The notes beneath the pieces are model-generated. The model was not told where the DNA came from, made no database searches, and saw nothing but the letters and a program-made list of their open reading frames with translations. Below are positions 1-11,559 of a stretch of DNA of 64,000 bases, piece after piece (position 1 is the first letter of the stretch; the number at the start of each line of letters is the position of its first letter). The translations under genes and the position numbers were made by a program. The stretch spans positions 14,682,027 to 14,746,026 of the forward strand of contig CM060896.1 of assembly GCA_030762935.1 (NCBI GenBank). The letters are read 5' to 3'. Source of the stretch: Hymenopus coronatus (taxonomy: Eukaryota; Arthropoda; Insecta; Mantodea; Hymenopodidae).

Positions 1-453
1 CCAGTTTCCCTGTTTTGTGACATATTTTGATCATAGCTTATATTGTGAAGCATAACATAATGACTAAATACCTGTGTATAGTTTAAAAAGTGGTGTTCTA
101 TGCTTTAATACATGTTTATTTTGGTACCAGGAAGACAGAAAGAAGCAGTACTGCCAATTCATTAAGGAACTTCCATTTATTTTTAATGTAATTTATGTAT
201 GTTTTCTGCGTTTTACACATTCTAAATTTCACGTCATTGAAAATTAAGATGCTTTGCTGGATGAGGGAAAGCTTTATGTGTTTCGGTTCCAGGAAGAAGT
301 TTGCAAGAATTGCATTAAGACATTGTATATATCAAAAGCTAAAATCCATATGTTTCTTCAGATTAACTTTTAATGAATAAAATAAATGGAGTAAAGACAT
401 TTTTAATGAGTTATTAAAACAGCCTTGAGATATTGATATTATTTTTGTTGCAG
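1..453. other. Intron sequence, nothing recognised
   Basis: AT-rich sequence upstream of the first exon. Short open frames are present but have no splice signals or family motifs. No repeat shared with the rest of the window was noticed. Confidence 0.6.
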
Positions 454-642
454 AAGCTTCTCGGTGAATTACTCTCCAGTGTCAGCAGTAATGCAGCATT
501 CTGCTAGTGAAGATGCTGGTAAATCAGCATCATCGGGAGTGATGCGAAGTCCTTATGAGAATGTGATGATCCCAGCTCCGGGTACAGTTCTTCATCCACA
601 GAGCCCTAGGACGAGGATACGAACTATTGCCCCATCTGCCAA
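454..642 (+). CDS. PHLDB: PHLDB/LL5 exon 1 of window (disordered linker)
   Basis: Internal coding exon. The acceptor is a pyrimidine-rich stretch ending in CAG at 451-453 and the donor is GTAAGT at 643. It starts with the last base of a codon begun upstream and ends with two bases (AA) that the next exon completes to AAA, Lys. The peptide is Ser/Pro/Ala-rich without hydrophobic segments and ends near the basic motif PRTRIRT. It fits the low-complexity region that lies between the N-terminal FHA domain and the central coiled coils in PHLDB proteins. On its own this exon would not identify the gene; it is assigned because its phase joins cleanly to the following exons on the same strand. No upstream exon was seen in bases 1-450. 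Confidence 0.7.
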
Positions 643-1159
643 GTAAGTATCCATTTTAAGGTTTATAAATAATCTGGCAGTGCACACAGTTAACTTCAAA
701 ATACAATCTGAAACTGGAATTATGGTTGTATTAAATTAATAACAATTTTATACATAAATAATTGGGAAATTGAGAAATAATGTCATAAATCATTTCATAT
801 GTTAAAAGCAATGATCAATGCATAACGTAAAATGCATAAGTTATAACTCTGTTAAAGGTAAGCCATCAGTGTGGCATAATGTTGATAGAATTCTCTCGCT
901 AGGTAAGAAAGTATTAGTAAAGGCAATTAGGTGAAAAGTCAGGGTACTAAAGGAAATTAAATTCTAGGAATCTTGGTAGCCAGGCACTACAATAAGCTCA
1001 AGGCTCAAAGTGGAATAATACGTGGGATTGAACAAAGTGGGTGAAGAGTATGTATCACATGCTAATATGAACTACAAAATTGCAACATAGTATGTTGCAA
1101 CTATGGTGGGGGCAAACAGTAGTAGGCAAGATTTACATTAATATAAAGGCATAGATCAT
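643..1159. other. Intron sequence, nothing recognised
   Basis: AT-rich non-coding sequence between exon 1 and the first SINE. No motif or repeat was identified. Confidence 0.6.
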
Positions 1160-1440
1160 TAAAATTTAGTTATTATGGCTCTCTGGAGCATCTTGCACTT
1201 CAAATCAGACATATACCCAAGGTTGCAAGTTCAAACCTGGCTGAGGACAATTTTTTCAGGCATAAAAATCCTAAGCATGGCTTCCTTCGGAAGAGAAGTG
1301 AAGCCATTGGTCCCATGTCATAGGTTATGGCACGTTAAAGAACTTCAAGCCTGATAAACAAGACCTCTGAGCAAAATTAAGCTGTCTTTCAAGCCCAGTA
1401 TGGAATGGAATGCTGAAAACCACAGCAGTTAAAGAGCGTC
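1160..1440 (+). repeat. tRNA-derived SINE, family S1
   Basis: About 75-80% similar by eye to the complement of 34912-35180. The head is tRNA-like with a box-B-like GGTTGCAAGTTCAAACC. The body has shared blocks such as AAGCATGGCTTCCTTCGG, CATTGGTCCCATGTCATA and CCTCTGAGCAAAATTAAGC. Box A is more degraded here than in the other copy. Confidence 0.75.
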
Positions 1441-1462
1441 CATAAATAACATTCCATTTATT

Positions 1463-2330
1463 ACTTTCTCTATACGTACTATGTACATAGTGTATAGAGA
1501 AAGTATTGCACTCCACCCAAAAAATTGATACTGAGATTTCACTGGAGATATATGTTTTAGGGTCCCCCCAATCCAAAAAAAGCCTTTTTGAAAAAAGGTG
1601 TGTGTGGGTGTGGAGGTGGGGGTGGGGGTGGGTGGGTGTGGTGATGGTGTGGTGGTGTGTGTGTGTGAACACGATAACTCAAAAACGAAAAGTCTGTAAC
1701 AGGGATGTGACATGAAGATTTTGAGAAAAATCCCCCTACCTGAAACTACCCTTTACATGGAACTTTTTTCGAAATTTTTGATTTTCTTAAAAACGGCTGT
1801 AACAATTTTGATTAAAATATCATTTATTAAAGATATTTACCTGGCAAATAAAATGTATATCTTCAATTTTTTGGGATTAGCCTCAGAAGCTTACTTTATT
1901 CTGGATGAAATTTACAGTATTTTGCATAGCTCCTAAACTGTAAGAGATAGATAAAAACGTACTACACAAAACATGTAGAGCATGTTAAAACACACAATTT
2001 ATGTTTTATACAGTTTTTTCATGGAGGTGATCGTTTTTTTAGATATTCCTTGTTTTTGGTTTCAGCTTTAAAAAACAAACTTATACAGGAATTTGTCAAC
2101 TCCTGTCATACAAACAAAGGAACTTCAGTCACATAGCAACCAGCTTTTGACTATCACTTCAACCTATGGTACTCCCTTATTTCGCTTTTACTTACAAGGA
2201 AGTAAGTAATAAGACTATTTCTGCTAATTTTTTCTCGATTAGCATGAAGTAAATAGAAGCATAAGCTTTCTAACAATAATTTGTGCAGAGATATAGAGAA
2301 AGTCATGTGAACGGAACACATCAGATTTTT
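1463..2330 (+). mobile_element. Helentron-like repeat R1, full length
   Basis: One of about 18 copies of a dispersed family of about 0.86 kb. It starts at ACTTTCTCTATA inside a palindrome (about 1463-1502, centred on TATGTACATAG) and has a G/T-rich core (1597-1665). Family-wide blocks follow, such as AACTCAAAAACGAAAAG and ACCCTTTACATGGAACTTTT. It ends TAGAGAAAGTCATGTGAACG plus a short hairpin and a T run. No coding capacity. Confidence 0.8.
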
Positions 2331-2569
2331 TTTTTTTTTCAAATCAGACTCTGACTGTAGTGTCCCTTATGCTTCAACTCTACTCTGGCAGTTCCTGGTC
2401 TTGAGGACACGCAGCTTCTTGCACTTCAAACTACTCTTGTTACACTGACTGTAGCAAAGCACTAAGTTTAATGGTGATAGTAAAGGGTTTTGCCATTTAC
2501 CAGTTTAGCAAGTCTTGGTAATTTAAACTATTTGATGATGCTGAGGATGATGATGATGAAAGCTGAGTG

Positions 2570-3000
2570 GTCTTTCTCGAGGCATCAAACGTAGACATCT
2601 TGCCTCATAAACTGGGCTTCAGTCAAGGCCAATGCTCCCAATAAATCGTGCCACATCCCTAATATCTGCCTCTCTTATATCCCTGTGTTCCAAATAGAAG
2701 GAACCCAGGGTCACTTATTGTAAAAAGCAAATGTCTCGCATTTACATAAAATGTGTTGGGAGGTTTCAAAATCCATCTTGTATTTCCTACACATGGGATC
2801 CTCAATTATCCCCCATTATGCATAAGTGTCTTCTCAGAGTGAGATAACAATGACTCTGAGCCTAACTAGGTTGCGCCTGGCCTAGGAATAAAATCATGGG
2901 CCTCTCTGGTGATATTTTGCTTTTTGTAAATCTCAAGTTGAGTCCTAGCTGTGAGCTGAGTTATCTCATACTTGACATTTCTGGGGGACATGCCGCAAAA
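2570..3000 (-). pseudogene. LINE 3' ORF remnant (post-RNase H cysteine region)
   Basis: Minus-strand frames with stops read DPMCRKYKMDFETSQHILCK then CE near 2740-2815. This resembles the Cys-rich tail CxxC...ET.HILCxCE near the C terminus of arthropod LINE ORF2 proteins that carry RNase H. Flanking residues fit too (AEDTYA-like block upstream, ILGMWHDL-like block downstream) but are broken. Not assigned to a named clade. Confidence 0.55.
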
Positions 3001-3234
3001 GGGCTTGGGCCCTATAAATGTAAAGTGGGGAAATACTAAGGAAATAAATATGCCTGCAATGTAAAGTTCACAGATTTATTATGATGCCATTATAATTCTT
3101 CATGCTTAAATTCAGTAACAATTAGCTATTCATTTTAAAACAATTGGTTTCTCCTTACAAACAGATCAGGCTTTTATCTGGTCTTGAACTGTGCTCATCT
3201 CACCTTGCATACTCTGAGAAAAAGATGTCACAGG

Positions 3235-3945
3235 ATAGCACTGGAGCAGCTAGCAGGCAGCAGAAGAACTAGAAAGCACAGATCCTATGTGTAGTAATAG
3301 TGCATTGCCAACCCATTGTGAAGACTGAACCCTGGTCTCAGCATCATAACCGTAGACCCAAGTCTCATCACCTGTTGTGATTCTCTTAAGGAACATCTCG
3401 TCCTCATTTGCCCGATCCAAAAGCTCTTCACAGATTGCGAGCCGATGATCTTTCTCGTCTTGACTCAAGAGCCTTGGGACGAACTTGGCGGCAACTCAAT
3501 GCATTCCAAGATGCTGTGTCAGGATTTCGTGACATGATCCAACCGAAATGTTACATTCTTCTGCAATCTCTCCAACAGTCAGTCTTTGATTGGCACGCAC
3601 AATTACGTTGACGTTCCTGACATGAGCATTGTCAGTAGACGTCGAAGGGTGTCCTGAACGAGGGTCATCTTTAACCTCCGCCCGGCAATTTTTAAACTGC
3701 ATGAACCATTCGTAACACCAAGTAAGCCTTAAGCACTTGTCACCATAGGTTTCCTGCATCATTTGGTGCGTCTCAGTAAAGGTTTTCTTGAGTTTCACAC
3801 AAAATTTAATGCAGACGCGTTCCTCCTCTAACTCTGCCATCTTGAAATTCGCAAACTGTGTGACACAATGTTCTACTCAATACAGCACTAAACAATAACT
3901 AACAGACATACAACAATGAAACCTGGCAGTTATACATCAAACACA
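3235..3945 (-). pseudogene. mariner transposase, N-terminal half, one stop
   Basis: On the minus strand from the Met at 3840, about 190 codons read as a mariner transposase start: RVCIKFCVKLKKTFTETHQM, GDKCLRLTWCYEWF, DDPRSGHPSTS, then VAAKFVPRLLSQDEKDHR. A single in-frame TGA (3496-3498) splits it. The first catalytic Asp is kept in ITTGDETWVYGYDAETRVQS, but after SSQW the homology stops near 3310. The second and third catalytic Asp residues are missing, so the element is internally deleted. Non-functional relic in the intron between exons 1 and 2. Confidence 0.88.
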
Positions 3946-4066
3946 GGTGTGTGCAGGGATGCCAACTGCATTTTTCTCCAATACTCCATTGGCGCAAAAT
4001 TACAAATGTTAGGGAACTTTTTGAACAGACCTCGTATGCTTTCACAAATATTCTTTTCTGTTTCAG

Positions 4067-4382
4067 AGATACAAATGAAAGTGTAGAAAGTCGTCAAACT
4101 GCCAACTCTGATTATGAATTCATGGAATCATTATCTACCAGCAGAAAGCAAGAGAATGGTTTTGCTCCAGATCCAAAAAAATCATTAAATGATGGTGGAG
4201 GAAAATTCATATTGCCACTGGAAAATGACAGTCCAGAATCATTAAATGATGGTGTTAGTTCAATTGTAATTTCTAAGCAACCAGCAGATGTTCCTGATTC
4301 CAAAATAAATGGATCTGTATCAGAGAAAAATACTATACCAGTTGATTCAACATGTGAAACATCTCAACAACTGAGACAAAAG
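4067..4382 (+). CDS. PHLDB: PHLDB/LL5 exon 2 of window (disordered linker)
   Basis: Acceptor TTTCTGTTTCAG ends at 4066 and donor GTAGGA starts at 4383. One base completes the split Lys codon, then 105 codons follow and the exon ends in phase 0. The peptide is rich in Ser, Asp, Asn and Lys and contains a repeated element: SLND occurs twice, about 20 residues apart, in KKSLNDGGG and PESLNDGVS. It is predicted disordered, like the vertebrate PHLDB region before the coiled coils. The start codon at 3951 of the longer open frame lies in intron sequence and is not used. Assignment rests on phase and order more than on sequence conservation. Confidence 0.75.
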
Positions 4383-6599
4383 GTAGGAACATAGTGATGC
4401 AGACCAGACAAAACCATTAATTAGATTTATATGGTTGCATCAAGTTATTTTTTAATCTTAGTTATAGAAGTACTCAGTGCTTAGATTAAGAGGACTAAAA
4501 AAGGTACATCTATAGAGATTACTGAGTTGAAATTTTGACACAGGAAAACATCAGAAAAGGTAGTTTTACCCGCACCATTACAGTTGTTTACTTCTGGAGT
4601 CTCTTTTTTACCATAAATTAATGTAGTTGGTGTGAAGCAGTTAGTACTTATATGTGTATTTAAATTAGAAATTACTGAGTTGGAATTGTAACATTTTGTG
4701 ATTACTATTCAAGATTTTATGCCGTCGCTGTGTAAACATGGAAATCTTTTATTAGGCTATATCTTACCATTTGAAATGCTAACACCAGATGCTGATCAAT
4801 TTTTTGATTAACTTTTTATGTCTCATTTATTTAAAAAGATTCATCTAATTTTTCATTTTGAGTCTTAGCGTTATGTTGCTCAATTGAAACTTGCTGAAGG
4901 TTTGCACATGTATTATGCCCATGGCTGCTTTTTGATAGGTTTCCCTTGTGCTTGGGTTTATGCTGCGTAATGTTAGCACTACGTCTTCATTGTGAATGGG
5001 GCCTAATATTTTACAGAACACTCATACTGGCAGGATTCAACCTTTAGCTAATTAGATGAGTCATCCCAGAAACAAAGCTCTGATAGACTTGTCTGCAAAC
5101 TTATGGCTAAGCATAAGATTTGCTCATATAAAAAATGTAACACTTTAAGCAGAGGGTGTACACAAATTATTATAGTGGTTTTAAACTTATGCCTTTTCTC
5201 TGCGGTATGCAATATAATTTTGAATTATAAATAAAAGAGTTGCTGTGGAAGTTTGAATTCTACATGTACAGATTTTGTTTTGTTTTGTTGCCATGGTGAC
5301 GGTAAAACTTGGCATTTACATGCAACAATTTTTTTCTATATTGGAATTTGTGAAACCTAATTATTGCTTACAGTTCAACGGGCATAGTGGCGAAAGTTTT
5401 GTCTTAATGTCCATTCCAGTAGCAATATGTGTGGCTGGTACAATCAGATCCAAATGACAGGTGTCTCATAAAGATAAGAGTGATGGGGTACCTTTATAAG
5501 GAAAGAGCACCATGTGTCAGGGGGGAATGTCTTTCTCTGTGGTGGTCAAGTGGAAAACTATTCCCAAAAGTAACTGTGATGGAAGGTATAAGAAAAGTGC
5601 TGCCACTATCTGCAGACCTGTGGAGTGGAGACAGAGGATCAGTTAAACCAGATGTGCTAATATCAGTGTGATAACAAATATACTAATGGCCAAATGTGTG
5701 CTGTGTCACAAATAATCCTATGGCACTGGAACCTCTGTAGGGCTTGGGCCTACCAAGTTAAGCCAGTCTAACATATTACTCTATACAAGACTATGGATGA
5801 CACAATGTTGGAATCACTAAGCTAATATACATATTATATTATTACCGCACAAATCAATGTTTCAACATATTTTTAAAATAATATCTCTATACATGTACAT
5901 ATTAGAATTTAAGTTACTCTAATATATATTTTGATGAGTCACCAGTTTACGAGCTTAGGCTCACAATGTAAATATTATATGACAGTAAATATTCTATTCA
6001 TGCTCACATATGCTTGGCAGATACGGGGACATGATATGGCCAACAGCAGAAAAATTAGCTCATGAGGCCAGGATAGCTTCATAATTCAGCTCCTCATTTT
6101 CCTCACAATGTAGAGTGGACGCTGGTGTTATACCCCCCTATGGGTAAGATCAATTCCAGTTACATCCCATGGCCGGAAACCAAAGTTCCACAACCTATCA
6201 CACGGGACACAGAGTCTTTAGAGCAAAAGTAAAAATATGCATTTCTTAGAACTATGTTTTTAAAAACTTGTGATTGAGGCATCATCAGATAGGGTGGTTA
6301 GGTCTTACAGTTGTTTTGTAACTTCCCCCATATCAACTGCAACTTTTGCACAAAAAAATATGAGTATTATTAATTGACTCTTCATTAATCCGAAAACTAG
6401 GTTTTGAAAACATTATTCACCAACCTTTAACCTTTTCTGTTCATTGCCATTTATATTTTCCATTTTGTTGTAAGGGACATACAAGATTATAACAGCTGTC
6501 AGTTGTTTTAAAAGATGGGTCAATATATTCAAGCTATGGGTTTTCTTGCACATTTGGCCTCATAGTGTTCAATTGATAAGGTATAAACAGTTTGCAATT
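4383..6599. other. Intron, mostly featureless
   Basis: AT-rich, no family recognised. An 80-codon open frame at 5429-5671 has fairly even composition but no splice signals or known motif. Around 6030-6240 a GC-richer block might be an old unclassified repeat; I could not match it inside the window. Confidence 0.5.
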
Positions 6600-7262
6600 T
6601 CCAAACTTGCAAATATGCATAGAAGCTTGTGACAGTGATATGATTAAATAAAAGATAAAAGAATTTGAGTTGGTTTTTGTAATACAAACATCACTTATTT
6701 TTAATTACTGGGACTGGTTTCTGGAACACTTGTTCCATTTTCAACCCTTAATTCCAACTAAATCTTTCTTCGTTGGCGTCAACGATAGGGGTGGTGATGT
6801 ATCACTTGTGGAGGCATCTATTGCTGGATCTATAAACTTCCAGAGGTTGCTGTATAGATTAAAGGAACACATGAGAAACCTAAAATACAAACAAATAGAA
6901 AAATCAGCAGTTGCCTATCATTTTTGGACATCAGGACATGAAATCACACTGAATATAAAACTGTTAAAACCAGCACATAAACCCACAGAATTGGATGTCT
7001 GGGAGAAGATCTACATAATGAAGAAAAAGAGCCATATCATGAATTTTGATTTACCACAATACAGCAACCTCTGGAAGTTCATAGATCCAGCACCAGATGT
7101 CTTCACAAGTGATACCTGCATCGTTGATGCCAACGAAGAAAGATTTAGTCAGAATTTAGGGTTGAAAATGGGAACAAGTGTTCCTGGAACCGATCCCAGT
7201 TAGTGAAAATAAGTGTTGTTTGTGTTACAAAATTCGACTCAAATTCTTTTATTTTTTACTCT
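6600..7262 (+). mobile_element. Penelope-like fragment P1 with inverted terminal arms
   Basis: The middle part (about 6860-7110) encodes the C-terminal piece of a PLE GIY-YIG endonuclease: LKEHMRNLKYKQIEKSAVAY, then HFWTSGHE and ELDVWEKIYIMKK. The GIY and YIG motifs themselves are missing. About 6660-6797 is the imperfect inverse of 7115-7258; both carry the CCAACGAAGAAAGATTTAGT block and the ACTCAAATTCTTTTA block. Sequence at 6605-6700 also matches the complement of 19840-19930, marking it as the element's terminal region. Confidence 0.8.
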
Positions 7263-7329
7263 AGGCATTCTCGGGCTTAAGTCAGGCGAGTTGATCTAGA
7301 GCCATCAATGCTTTCGATCATGTCATTAA

Positions 7330-7516
7330 AGCATACACAACTTATAAAGTGCAATTTGCAAGATATTCCTTACTATTGGCTTAAATTTGCCAGTACCTAC
7401 AAGGAACTAACTAGTAAGACCATTTCTTTTAAAGTTTATCTTGAGGAGCATGAAGCAGATTGAAGAGTAAGAATATTTAGAGAAAATCATGTGAATGGAA
7501 CACACTGAGATTTTTT
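7330..7516 (+). mobile_element. Helentron-like repeat, 3' fragment
   Basis: Matches the last part of the family from the AAGATATTCCTT block to the TGTGAATGGAACACA hairpin and T run. The 5' two thirds are missing. Confidence 0.7.
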
Positions 7517-8092
7517 CGCCTATTTCCAATTTAGCCAATATAAAATTCAATAGAGTAAATTTTTTATAAATGCAAATCCATTACTTTTCTTCCTGCCATA
7601 CCAAGTGTCAAACTTTATTAATAATAGTGTACAACAAGATTATTTGTACTTGTTCTTTATTAATTTCTACTGGATTTTTTTAGGCAATTTCCAATTTTTA
7701 GTGGCATGTAAACAAACTAAAGGTGATGATGCATTTGCTAGAACAATAACCCTAATGGATTTGAGGGAGTTAGAACATATATTTCCTGGAATTTCGTCCA
7801 TAATATACACAACACGAATCTAATATGCTGTCCCTGGGAATGAAAATGAGAAAGTTAAAGTTTGACCAAGTCTTCTTTTCCAGCCTCCACGAAACCTTAA
7901 CTTTAAATTTGAACACTCACATTATAATATATGTATTTAACTTTGTCATTTCTGTTCTTGGTTATTGTCAACAAGCCTTAACTTCATAGGATAAGAGGAT
8001 GTTAATGTTTGTCCCATTATGTGTTTTTATTGACAGATACTGAATATGATTTTTTTAAAATGCTGAAAGCAAACTTTTTTCTTGTTGAACAG
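7517..8092. other. Intron with an unrecognised open frame
   Basis: The + frame at 7684-7823 reads smoothly (VACKQTKGDDAFARTITLMD, LRELEHIFPGISSIIYTTRI). It resembles coding sequence but has no splice signals and no family that I recognise. It may be a relic of a transposon protein. Confidence 0.35.
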
Positions 8093-8209
8093 AATGCTGG
8101 GGAATTGGAGCTGGTGCGGAGAGAACGCGGCAAACTACTCGCAAGCATGTCTGGTCTCAAAAGAAAAGTTGCTGACATTGAATTACAACAGGAGGAAATA
8201 ATGAGAGAA
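8093..8209 (+). CDS. PHLDB: PHLDB/LL5 exon 3 of window (start of central coiled coil)
   Basis: 117 nt, phase 0 to 0, so 39 whole codons. The acceptor is TTGTTGAACAG ending at 8092 and the donor is GTAATA at 8210. The peptide is a heptad-like coiled coil (ELELVRRERGKLLASM, then LKRKVADIELQQEEI) with no helix breakers after the first Gly. In PHLDB1/2 a similar Leu/Glu/Arg helix leads directly into the conserved ERALLxGE segment, and the next exon here starts with exactly that. A symmetric exon of this kind could be skipped without shifting the frame, but the sequence alone does not show that it is. Confidence 0.85.
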
Positions 8210-8766
8210 GTAATACAATTAATTTTTATTAGAAGAAATTACAAAAATTAAATGGAAATGATTCACATACATAAACCCAAATCTAACAACCCGATCTGTT
8301 TGTCCAAAGTGGCTACCCAAATGGCCATAACTATGAACACTAATTTTTCGAATTTTAATAATTCTGAATGATCATTAATACTCTTACCATTCTTATGTAT
8401 TTTACTTACTTTTTTACTTGCATTTGTGAGTAAAACAAAACTTAATAATTTTTTCAGTCTAGCATATTATTTGATTTTGGAAGAAAGAGTAGTAATACCT
8501 TGTAACTGATTCTTTCATTAAAAGGACACCTCAAAATGTCATTAATATGTTACTTAGCACATAGTAAAATAGGTTTGAAACAAATTGATTATGGGTGTAA
8601 CAGTAAACAATTACCAAGAAGAGTTGCAAATCTCCAGTCTTGTAAATATATTACTTTGTTTTTGTACATTCAAGAGAATTATCATTCAGTTACAATGGCC
8701 AGTTGGGTGATGGCTTCAGGCAAACAGATTTGGGAGATGGATTCTGTTACTCTTGTCCCACGAGAT
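8210..8766. other. Intron, nothing recognised
   Basis: AT-rich sequence between exon 3 and the 75-bp minisatellite. Confidence 0.6.
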
Positions 8767-9080
8767 GGGAGCCAAGTATGCGACAGTTTTATTGCCCCAC
8801 GTTATGGGCTACAAGTATGCGACGGACATAACACCCCATTGGAGAGCCAAGTATGCGACAGTTTTATCGCCCCACGTTATGGGCTACAAGTATGCGACGG
8901 ACATAACACCCCATTGGAGAGCCAAGTGTGCGACAGTTTTATCGCCCCACGTTATGGGCTACAAGTATGCGACGGACATAACACCCCATTGGAGAGCCAA
9001 GTGTGCGACAGTTTTATCGCCCCACGTTATGGGCTACAAGTATGCGACGGACATAACACCCCATTGGAGAGCCAAGTGTG
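8767..9080 (+). repeat. 75-bp minisatellite, about 4.2 units
   Basis: Units begin GGAGAGCCAAGT at 8841, 8916, 8991 and 9066, exactly 75 bp apart, with an earlier slightly different unit from 8767. Units differ at only one or two bases. Each holds two related half-units (GCCAAGTATGCGAC and TACAAGTATGCGAC). As 75 is a multiple of 3, more than one frame stays open through the array; there is no other sign that it is coding. Confidence 0.93.
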
Positions 9081-10538
9081 CATGTATTTACTCTTACGTT
9101 GACGGGTGTCTCTGGACTCACTCTACTACCAAGAGAGTAGATCTCCCACGTACCTGGTTTTGAAGATCCACTACCAGTGATGTTGCTTCTGGCGTAGCTC
9201 AGCCTGCATGAAGATTGACTCACTCGGGTGGTAGTGACAATGAGGGTAGTTTGGGAGTGGTCTTGCGAAGTAGTTAGCACACTTTCATTTTATCTATTTG
9301 CTTTGTTCTTGACTACAAGTAAGACATGTAGACAAGCACTTTGCTTTACAAGCTAGCTGATTATGATTATTTCTAGGAGCTTTCCTACTCTAACGACGTA
9401 ACTTAACTTCACTCATTAAACTGATAAATTTCTCACTTATTGCTTTCACATCGTATAATAGCTTGACAACGAGTATGCACCTTGAACTTAGCGGTGAGTG
9501 TTCTCATCAGTAATTATGCATACATGACCTTAAGTGACTGACTGCCCAACAGCAATTACGCGTACATAGCGACTGAATGTAAGTGCAAGTGTAACTGAGT
9601 GACTTAGTAAGTGCCCTGACATCCTACAATCTGTTACTGATATAGTAGATTTACTATCATGGCTGCTTCTTTCTGATTGGTCAGAAAGAGCGTAAACTTG
9701 GCACCAAGGTAGCCCATAATGAATCTTTCTTTACCCAGAATGCATCATAAACCCCTTGTGACCATCACCACATAATGGAGAAAAACTCATTTCTCTGCAA
9801 TTCGGTTCTTCACCAGACTTTTTTCTCTATTGCACGCACATGCACAAGAGTATGTGGCCAACAATAGAGTTCTGTTTCACAAAGAGCCTTCCCCTCTCAA
9901 ATAGCCAAGTTTGGTAAACAACTTTGAACTGTCCTTGCTAGAAGCTAGCTTTACACTTTTAAATACATTTAATAATTGACAATTGACGGAAATAATACTA
10001 ATCATAATAGCGAGGCCAACTAACGGTCTCAATTTGCAGTGAACTTCATTTGGGGAGTTTTTTTCAGAAAAGAGATTTGAGGAAATAGTCAGTAATGTAT
10101 GGAAACAGTATATGGATCTGAAGCTTTCCTGAGTTCTTCCATAAAGATTTTCTGGGAGATCAATCAAGTGAAAGGCAAAATGGCAACAGAGCTTCTGATA
10201 AAAGATGTAGCTTGACTAATTTAATACCTGACACTAATATCCTGACAGAGACAGAACAATGATCACTTGTGCACCAGCTCTGTGCAAGACAGAATGCAAC
10301 AGTCAAATGTATCACAGATGATGGGGCAGCAAATGTCCGTGAAAGCTCCTCATTGATCTGAGATTTTTATTTATTTCAATTACAAAAAGTTCCAAGAACC
10401 AGCACTCATTATAGGGGCAGTACATAAGTGTATAAAATAAATAATGGCAGAATAGAATATTACCATACAAACTGAATAGAAACATAAAGGGAAAAAAGCA
10501 CCTAATTACAGCTGTCTACTTAATTTAATTACAGCATT
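9081..10538. other. Intron, moderately GC-rich, unclassified
   Basis: The sequence flanking the minisatellite (about 9081-9800) is less AT-rich than its surroundings and may belong to the same unclassified repeat. 10180-10360 also reads like an old transposon relic, but no motif is clear. Confidence 0.4.
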
Positions 10539-11165
10539 TTCCAAGGATGGTTCACAAAGATTTTCAAGAAAATCCCACCTCCCTAAACTACCTTTTACTG
10601 GAAAAGTTTTCATAATTTTTTTTTCTCCAAAATGGTTCCAATAATTTTGATTAAAATACTGTATGCTAAAGATATTTAAATAAAAAATAAAATGTATATC
10701 TTGAATTTTCTGGGAATAGCCTCTGGAGACCTCTTCATTCTGGATGAATTTTGCATAGCTGGTAAGAGATAGACAAAAACTTACTATGCAAGAAATATAG
10801 AGCCCATTAAAATACATAATTTATATCTTACATGGTTTGTTTGTAGGGTCAGCCATTTCCAAGATATTTCTCGTTATTGGTTTCAATTTAAGCTACCCAA
10901 GCTTTTCTCAAAAGGGAGATCATCTTTAATTTCATCTCTCTTTTGTTTAACTTGTGACCATGCAAAAGCAAACTGAATTTCAATTGTTGACTTAACCACC
11001 AACTTCAACCTAATGTATTAGCTTATTTCCCTTCTACTTAGATGGAACTAATACAACCATTTCTGTTAATGTTTATCTGGACTACCACATGTAGATAAAA
11101 GAATAATCTTTTGTAACAATAATTTGAAGAAAAAGTTACGTGATTGAAACACAGCAGATTTTTAT
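10539..11165 (+). mobile_element. Helentron-like repeat, 5'-truncated
   Basis: Starts in the TTCCAAGGATG...CACAAAGATTTT block and runs through AAAATGTATATCTTGAATTT to the terminal CAGATTTTT. It lacks the 5' palindrome and GT core. Confidence 0.8.
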
Positions 11166-11207
11166 TTCATAAAATGTCTTATTTACATTTTATTGAACAC
11201 TTCTTAC

Positions 11208-11372
11208 TTTTTCTATCACATACTTAGTAAGTATAGAAGATATTGTATTTCACCCAAAATTTTATACTGAGATTTCACAGAAAATGAGGCACTTGAATCC
11301 AACAAAAGCATTTTTGGAACAATGTATATGTGTATGTCTGTGAGTAAAATAACTAAAATATGAATTGAATTT
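11208..11372 (+). mobile_element. Helentron-like repeat, 5' fragment
   Basis: Carries the diverged 5' end (TTACTTTTTCTATCACATAC), the CACCCAAAATTTTATACTGA block and a short TG-rich core, then stops about 190 bp before exon 4. Confidence 0.7.
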
Positions 11373-11559
11373 TTAATCTGTCTCTTGCTTGTGTGCATAA
11401 ACAAAGTTGCTACTACAAGTAGCTGGCAGAGAAAGTAAAAATGCAATATTTTTTCCTTTGATTTGACATGGAATATCCCATATGTAATATGGTGTAAGAG
11501 AAAGCTTCTTATTTTACATGAATGAAACAAGAAAGTTAAAAGTTAAAAATGTCTTTTAG

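Noticed and set aside
1325..1713. His/Thr/Pro-rich minus-strand frames
   Set aside because: They are translations of the GT-rich core of a non-coding repeat.
3951..4394. Start codon at 3951 as a real translation start
   Set aside because: The frame runs through a clear splice acceptor at 4066; upstream codons are intron and mariner-end sequence.
8536..9163. Repeat-rich proteins from the 75-bp array
   Set aside because: Two frames are open only because the unit is a codon multiple and lacks stops. No splice or promoter evidence.
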